Below are positions 57,906 through 64,000 of a stretch of DNA of 64,000 nucleotides, piece by piece. The notes beneath the pieces were generated by a model that saw nothing but the letters and a program-made list of their open reading frames with translations, did no database searches and was not told where the DNA came from. The position numbers and the translations under genes were made by a program. How positions within the stretch are numbered: position 1 is the stretch's first letter; each line of letters opens with the position of its first letter. This DNA is from Perilla frutescens (taxonomy: Eukaryota; Streptophyta; Magnoliopsida; Lamiales; Lamiaceae). The stretch covers positions 44,265,001 to 44,329,000 of the forward strand of contig BRKX01000009.1 in NCBI GenBank assembly GCA_026008535.1. Direction: 5' to 3'.

Positions 57906-60900
57906 ATGGGCGTATTTAAGACCATCAACCACATGTTCAGGCTGGGAGTCTTGCCTTACTCCACCTCTTGTCCTTGCTCTTCCTATTCGGCTGTCCGATT
58001 CTTGCATTCTTTGACTTCCTTTTCTCTTAAAGTTTCCAACTTTTCTACCTCTCAGTCTCGCTTGCTTTATCCTGGTAAACTTTCTCTGTATTCATCTTCC
58101 CTTTTCTTGATGGATGGATCATCGATGATATCTGTTCATTGTTAGTGGTGCTGTAAAAAGCAAAAATCTTGAATTCAGAATTATTTGGTTCTTGATTGTT
58201 TCGGTCTTTTTTTCTTTTGTGGGTTTTTGTTTTCATGGTTGTGGGAGTTGAGATGGGTGCTAAATTGGAGTTAAACGGGATTTGTGATGTGGGTGGATGC
58301 AGCTTTTGGTTAATGCAGTGATTTTTTTGCATTTCGGGTTTAAAAATTGAATTTATTTGGTTTGAATCTTTGGTTTTGTATTGGTTGGCATGCCTTTAGT
58401 TTGTGGGGCTTTGGAATTTCTATTCACCTACTGATTCTTGGTTGCAAGCTTATGGTAATTAACGATATGTAATCATTTGGAACACGAATTCAAGGAAAGC
58501 AATGCTGAGTTGGCTAGAATCCTGAGTCATTATAAGATATACAGACTGCAGATGGAGAATGGATGGATCAACCTCCAATCAACTTATATAGGGGATATCT
58601 TAAGCTTGAACTTGATTTATGGACTCTAGACTAGACAAAATTTGTATTTGTTCATAATGGTCACCTAACCTTTCACGAACTCTATTCTATAGACCAATGA
58701 ACTCTATTTATTCCAATGTATATGGAAAAGAAAACCATAATTCTTACTGGATACTTAGCTAAACCAGTTTGGAGTTGAGGTTGGCTAGATAGTGAACTAG
58801 TTGTGCTCGTGCTTTGTTTGTATAGCTTATTTATTGAGCATGATCATGACTATTTGAAACTGGGTTGTGTTTGTCATGGGGAAAGGGGGGTTCTGTATAA
58901 AATAAGTCACTCCATATGCTAGTGCATGTTTCTACATTCTTGACAAATTGCAATTCTTTACTTCCAATGTAGGTAGTTGATAAGCATCCTTGATAAGTTT
59001 CATGAATTTGTTTTGTAAAATGGCTTAAGAGTTTGAACAAGACATTTTTGGCTCATTTTTCTTCTCTCAATTTTGCAGATACACATAATAATATACTCAT
59101 GGAACTGGTCAAGAAAGTTGTTCATAGAGGTTCTACGGCTCCTCAGAGTATTGCAATAAGATCTGATAAAACAAGCCATACTTATCATCAGCTGATCTTA
59201 TCTGCTAAGAATATATCAAACTTGTTAGCGAATGCTGATATAAAAAGTGTAAGTTCGTATATTTTGACTGTGTTACATATTCCCCCCTTCAGCTGCAGAA
59301 TATGCTGAAATATTTAGGATTTTAGAAGAGGAAAAATGCAATAATATGTGTCTTTTATGCTGCTTCTTTTGAAACTTCACTTTCTCCGTATTTGATGAAG
59401 AAATGGTGAAACTTTCTACTTATAGGAATTGCACAATCTGGATACAACCTTTCAAATGTGTGGGAGATTTATTATCAGCATCATATGATTTCTGTTCTTT
59501 TTCTCCTTCCTGTGGAGAGTTTGTGAAATGACTGTGGTACCATGAATACATGCTTATTTCATAGGTCAATGACCCTGGACAAAACAACCATCTTGGTGGA
59601 GCTAGGGTTGGAATTGTTGCTAAACCTTCTCCCGAGTTTGTTGCTGGAGTGCTTGGAATATGGTTCAGTGGAGGTGTTGCGGTTCCCCTTGCACTTAGCT
59701 ACCCAGAAGCAGAACTACTGCATGTGATGAATGATGCGGTTCGTCTATTTTTATCCTACATTCTGCTGTATTTTAACCTGTTGTTAGATCAGCCTACTTT
59801 CTAGATAAGGCTCCTTTGTTTTCAAATGTTGAATATTTCTGGTGCTGGAGCAACCAAGTCTTCCATAAATTCTTTATTTTTCTGAGATGATTTTGAGGCT
59901 TATAATTCTCGACTTCATGTACTTTCATGGGTAGTTCACTAGAGAGTTGTAATAGCCTCGTGTGTCATAGTTCTTTAATCATACTGGCCATTGAACATTA
60001 AACGTATTACATGATATGGAATGTGCTTATGATCAGTAAAATTCTGGATCTCATGTTGATGTAGGATATCACAATGATTCTGAGCACTGAAGATCATCAA
60101 GAAATAATGAAAGCTGTTGCTGCCAAGACTTCTGCTCAATTATCTCTTCTACCTGCTGTTTCATCAACTGGAGTTGATCACACAAGTTTACAGGAAACTG
60201 AAGTTTCTCACGCGATTAGTGGTGTGTTTGCCTTCCTGGTCATACAAATTTGTTCTGCACCTACTATTTATTGAGCTCAGTGATTTATGTTTGATGCTTT
60301 ACTGTAGGAGATGATCCTGCATTGATCATATATACGAGTGGCACTACAGGAAAGCCTAAAGGAGTTGTGCACACACATGAAGGTATATTAGCACAGGTAT
60401 AGCTTGCACCCCATTTCCCTCTTTAGGGAGTCAAATTGGTATGTTATTATTGATCCACGAACATGTTGGTTCGTAGTTTGCTTTCTTGTGTCTGGTAATA
60501 CCCTGCTCACTAGAGTGCCATTTTTGCACTGAACTTTGACAACTCAAATAGCAAGTGTATTTTATTCCATGATGCACCATGATAATCATGATTTTATTGC
60601 CATGCACTTCTCTTTTACCTTTTCAGAGTTTGCAACCTTCCAATAAAATGCAGCTTATTAAGCTGGCACAAATACTTGAACTTCATCTTTTGTATCTCAT
60701 TTTACATTTACAACACATACAGCTTGTAGTTTTCATTTTTTAATCACTGACGCTAATATCACTATGATTTCAGGTCCAAATGCTGGCAGATGCTTGGGGG
60801 TACACATCTGATGATCAATTCTTGCACTGCCTGCCACTACATCATATCCATATATTGTGTTTTCTCTCAATTATGTTGTTGTTCTTAACAACTACAGTAA

Positions 60901-63738
60901 TCCTATTGTTTTCATCTTTTTTTTTTTTAATAAAAAGAATTAAATAATAATAATAATTATTATTATTATTTTGTTATTTGGTGATATTCCATTTATTGGC
61001 TAGTTCTTGTTAATAGATATGCTTTCCAAGTGTTCCTTGTTGGTCTTAACATTCTTCATACATGTGCACGGTCTTTTTAATGCGTTGCTAGCTCCTCTAT
61101 ATGCCGGGTCAATGGTAACGCCCTTAAAATTCTATCAAGTCCCTTTTCTTTCTGAATTTATCATAGAATGCATTTCTGTTGGTTGTCTCAGCCTGGCGTA
61201 TTTTGTATTTTCTGTAAAAGGTTGAATTCATGCCAAAATTCAGTGTGAGAGGAATCTGGCAGAGATGGCGAGAATCTTATCCAAAGGACCAAACTAAAAC
61301 GAAAGATGCTATTACCGTGTTCACAGGAGTAAGTTAAGCCTTTCACGGCATGTCGGCATCAAGTAGCAAATTTTGTTCTGATAATGCAGGAATCTTTTTA
61401 ATTTACCACTGTTACTCGCAATCAGTAGATGATAAACTTTAACCTTGGCTACTTTAGGAAGAAATTTATTGGCCTTCACATGTAATGGAAGACAACAAAA
61501 GTAGCTGTACACTTTTTATCATTCATGAGAAACAGCTATACTGCTTTCTCCTCCATGCATGCTGTGATTGCCTATGAAACAGTTTTCTTGAATTGCCAGA
61601 CCCAGTACATAGATTCCAAGAGTCGGTGAAAGCTCTTTCTCAGTGAGATATCTTTCTTTCTGATTCAAAATGGCAAAAAGAGTATAAGCTGACACTTCAA
61701 TGATTTATTTTTCTTTTCTCAGTTTTTCCTTCATTAAGAGTGATGACATTTCTTATTGAGAATAATAGAGTTTTGTGCAATTTTAGCGCCTTGCTGGTTC
61801 AGATTTTGAATACATCAGATCAGTACGACCTTGTCATGCACAACCTTCGTTAAGAGCTGGGATTAGTAATCTGATTATTCTCAAGACTGTATGAAAATCA
61901 TTTTTATGCTATATTCATTGTTTTTCACTTCTGTAGGTTCCAACCATGTACACACGTTTAATACAAGGTTATGAATCAATGGACCCCGAATTACAAACTG
62001 CTTGTGCTACAGCTGCAAGACAGTTGCGTCTCATGGTAGGCCAATTATCTCTTTTCATGTGCAGCCATAAAACAAGAAAATAAAAGCAAAACTAGTGATT
62101 GAGCTCGTTCTGTTTTTCTTATCTGTTGTGGCTAGAACCTACATCCGGTTATGCGTGCACATGAAATTCCTGTATTTTGTTCATATCTTTTCTGTGTTGA
62201 ACAAAGGTTCTTCATTGACAGATGTGTGGCTCTTCTGCTCTCCCTCTCCCAGTTATGCAACAGTGGGAATCAATCACTGGACACCTCCTTCTGGAACGAT
62301 ATGGCATGACTGAGGTAAGTGTTACCTACATAAACACTTCTTGAGGTCTACTTTAATAGATGATCCTGATGAAGAACTCCTGGTTTGCGTCGATGTTTCT
62401 GTGTTTCTAGTTTGTCATGGCACTCTCTAATCCCCTACATGGCAAGCGGAAGGGGGGAACAGTTGGTAATCCACTTCCCGGTGTGCAGGTTAGTAATCTG
62501 AGTTGTGGCATTCAATGCTGAAAAATACATCCATCATATGAACAAGTATATAAACACAGATAAAATTTTAGTGAACATGTTTCCTTGTATTCAAATCTGC
62601 TGGTTGATTAACTTTTGGTGTATGTTTTTCCAAATGCCTGCTTTGATTTAAAAATATTTCAGAGTGCATGATAAAAAATTGTTTTGTTGTTTATGCCTTG
62701 CTTATTTTTTTTCATATAAACAACTTACTCAAAATGCATTGCTTATGATAGGCCAAGATCCTTGCAGAAGATGGTAGTACGGATGCTGAGGGTGGTGAGC
62801 TTTGCATTAAAAGTCCTTCATTGTTCAAGGAATATTGGAAGCTGCCTGAGGTATTTTGAACAACTCTGATTGTTAAAGAAATATGTAAAAGGCCTTGACG
62901 AAAGAGAGCCCAGCATCTCATTCGAGTCCTTAATGAGACGTTTCCAGGTGACTAAGGAATCGTTTATTGATGGTGGTTTCTTCAAAACTGGAGATGCTGC
63001 TAGAGTGGATGAAGATGGATACTATGTCATCTTGGGACGTAAGCGTATTTAACTTCTCAAAGTTTTCAAGTCAAGGGTTGCTACTATGATATGACTTATC
63101 TGTATTCCATGGTTGCTGAAGATTTTGGACAGTTGCTACCTTGACTTTTAAATTTCAACACAGAAGTTGCCCTTACATTCTTTCAAGATTTATTTGTCCT
63201 TTCACCTGCTTTTGGCTGCGCATCCTATGCCAGATATTGAAATTCCAAATCAATAATTTGCTTATGTTCTCTTTGGTAGAAGATATTCCCTAATTACGGT
63301 GTCTCGTAATGCAGGTACTAATGCTGATATTATGAAGGTTGGTGGCTACAAATTATCTGCTCTAGAAATTGAGGCAGTTCTTTTAGAGGTTTGTTTTTAT
63401 CATCTCATCCTTGGAAGTCTTGATGTGCTGATAAGATTTACACAAAGCCTCTGAGTTTTCTTGTTATTTTGTTCTCAAATGATTAATGTTTCTTTGTTTG
63501 GAGAAAAATGAGTGATTAGAATATGTCACTTCGCACTTAATCAACTCTACTTTTGCAGCATCCAACTATTTCAGAGTGCTGTGTGTTGGGATTACCCGAC
63601 AAAGCCTATGGGGAAGCTGTATCTGCAATAGTTATACCTGATTCAGAGATTAAAAGAAAACGAGACGAGGAGTTAAAGCCTGCGCTAACTTTGGAAGAAC
63701 TATCCACCTGGGCAAAAGAGAAACTTGCACCATACAAG
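57906..63738 (+). CDS. AAE13: Malonate--CoA ligase AAE13 (malonyl-CoA synthetase), 3' end cut off
   Basis: Acyl-activating enzyme making malonyl-CoA from malonate, CoA and ATP; Arabidopsis AAE13 works in mitochondria and cytosol. Fifteen exons are in phase: 57906-58074, 59079-59248, 59565-59738, 60065-60221, 60308-60396, 60774-60843, 61062-61114, 61221-61328, 61937-62035, 62222-62314, 62411-62488, 62752-62850, 62948-63038, 63315-63388, 63559-63738 (568 codons so far). Exon 1 is rich in Ser, Leu, Arg and poor in acid residues, a likely organelle presequence. Motifs: ATP loop IIYTSGTTGKPKGVVHTH, LPLHHVHGLFNALLAPLY, GVPTMYTRLIQGY, LLERYGMTE, FFKTGDAARVDEDGYYVILGR, IMKVGGYKLSALEIE. The last exon(s), with the catalytic lysine, lie beyond the window. 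Intron 6 (60844-61061) is AT-AC; all others are GT-AG. Confidence 0.93.
60844..61061 (+). other. U12-type AT-AC intron in AAE13
   Basis: The exon-6 end CTACATC is followed by ATATCCAT, and the next exon starts ATGTGCACGG after ttcatAC. The join restores the conserved LPLHHVHGLF with correct phase, while no GT-AG pair would do so. A branch-site-like gtcttaac (61043-61050) lies 11 bases before the acceptor, as in minor-spliceosome introns (5' consensus ATATCCTT, branch TTCCTTAAC). Confidence 0.8.
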
Positions 63739-64000
63739 GTATCACACTGAACTGCACTGCTACGAGACGAGAGAAAATTGGAAAATTATCAAATTTCAGT
63801 TTGACAAAGATTGTCCCATAACATACATAAGCCCCATATTATCATATAGCAGGAAGATGTGGGTTCAAACTTTTTGAAAAGAAAGCTCTGACCTGAATTC
63901 TGAAACGGTCCACAGAACTTGTTCGCTTCATATTTTCATGCAATGACTTTCTACTAAAGCTAAAAGGGCTATCTTGATAATATCTAAGTTATGACTTTAG

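Overview
This is a 64 kb piece of a plant nuclear genome. The genes are intron-rich with canonical GT-AG splice sites plus one AT-AC intron. The encoded proteins match plant families (plastidic glucose transporter, mitochondrial CcmH, PLAC8/cell number regulator, malonyl-CoA synthetase AAE13). The AT-rich intergenic space is full of plant LTR elements, Helitrons, PIF/Harbinger, Mutator and hAT derivatives. The protein matches suggest a eudicot, perhaps an asterid; the species cannot be named from the sequence alone.

Layout. 1-5.8 kb: tail of a LINE (RNase H), a probable minus-strand LTR, and a Sirevirus-like env-like ORF followed by polypurine tracts and a 3' LTR. 6.4-8.9 kb: a patchwork of exon fragments (AP-2 sigma, nucleobase-ascorbate transporter, two unidentified) with no intact gene. 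8.9-9.8 kb: a Harbinger MITE with TAA duplications. 9.9-13.1 kb: truncated Ty3/gypsy pol, minus strand. 13.4-18.9 kb: plastidic glucose transporter gene, plus strand. 19-25.3 kb: a MITE, a 3.4 kb Helitron and a Mutator-type TIR element. 26.7-32.1 kb: a short LTR element (251 bp interior) whose left LTR holds a nested 3 kb solo LTR. 32.6-35.7 kb: LTR debris and a hAT element. 36.7-39.3 kb: a decayed CC-NB-LRR resistance gene. 39.5-45.7 kb: two adjacent related TIR elements sharing a (TA)n tract. They carry 21-bp subterminal repeats and captured host fragments (ATP synthase b', DNA topoisomerase 3, an extensin-like protein). 46-49.3 kb: CCMH. 50-51.1 kb: PLAC8/CNR gene. 51.7 kb: SINE-like sequence. 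53.5-57.1 kb: a cluster of Harbinger MITEs and a broken Harbinger transposase. 57.9 kb to the right edge: AAE13, cut off before its last exon(s).

The four host genes (glucose transporter, CCMH, CNR, AAE13) all lie on the plus strand and are functionally independent: sugar movement across the plastid envelope, cytochrome c maturation in mitochondria, a membrane cysteine-rich protein, and malonate activation. The most unusual content is the pair of gene-capturing elements, with the AP2S/NAT patchwork as a second case of captured exons. The AT-AC intron of AAE13 and a splice-phase mismatch in the transporter gene also deserve checking.
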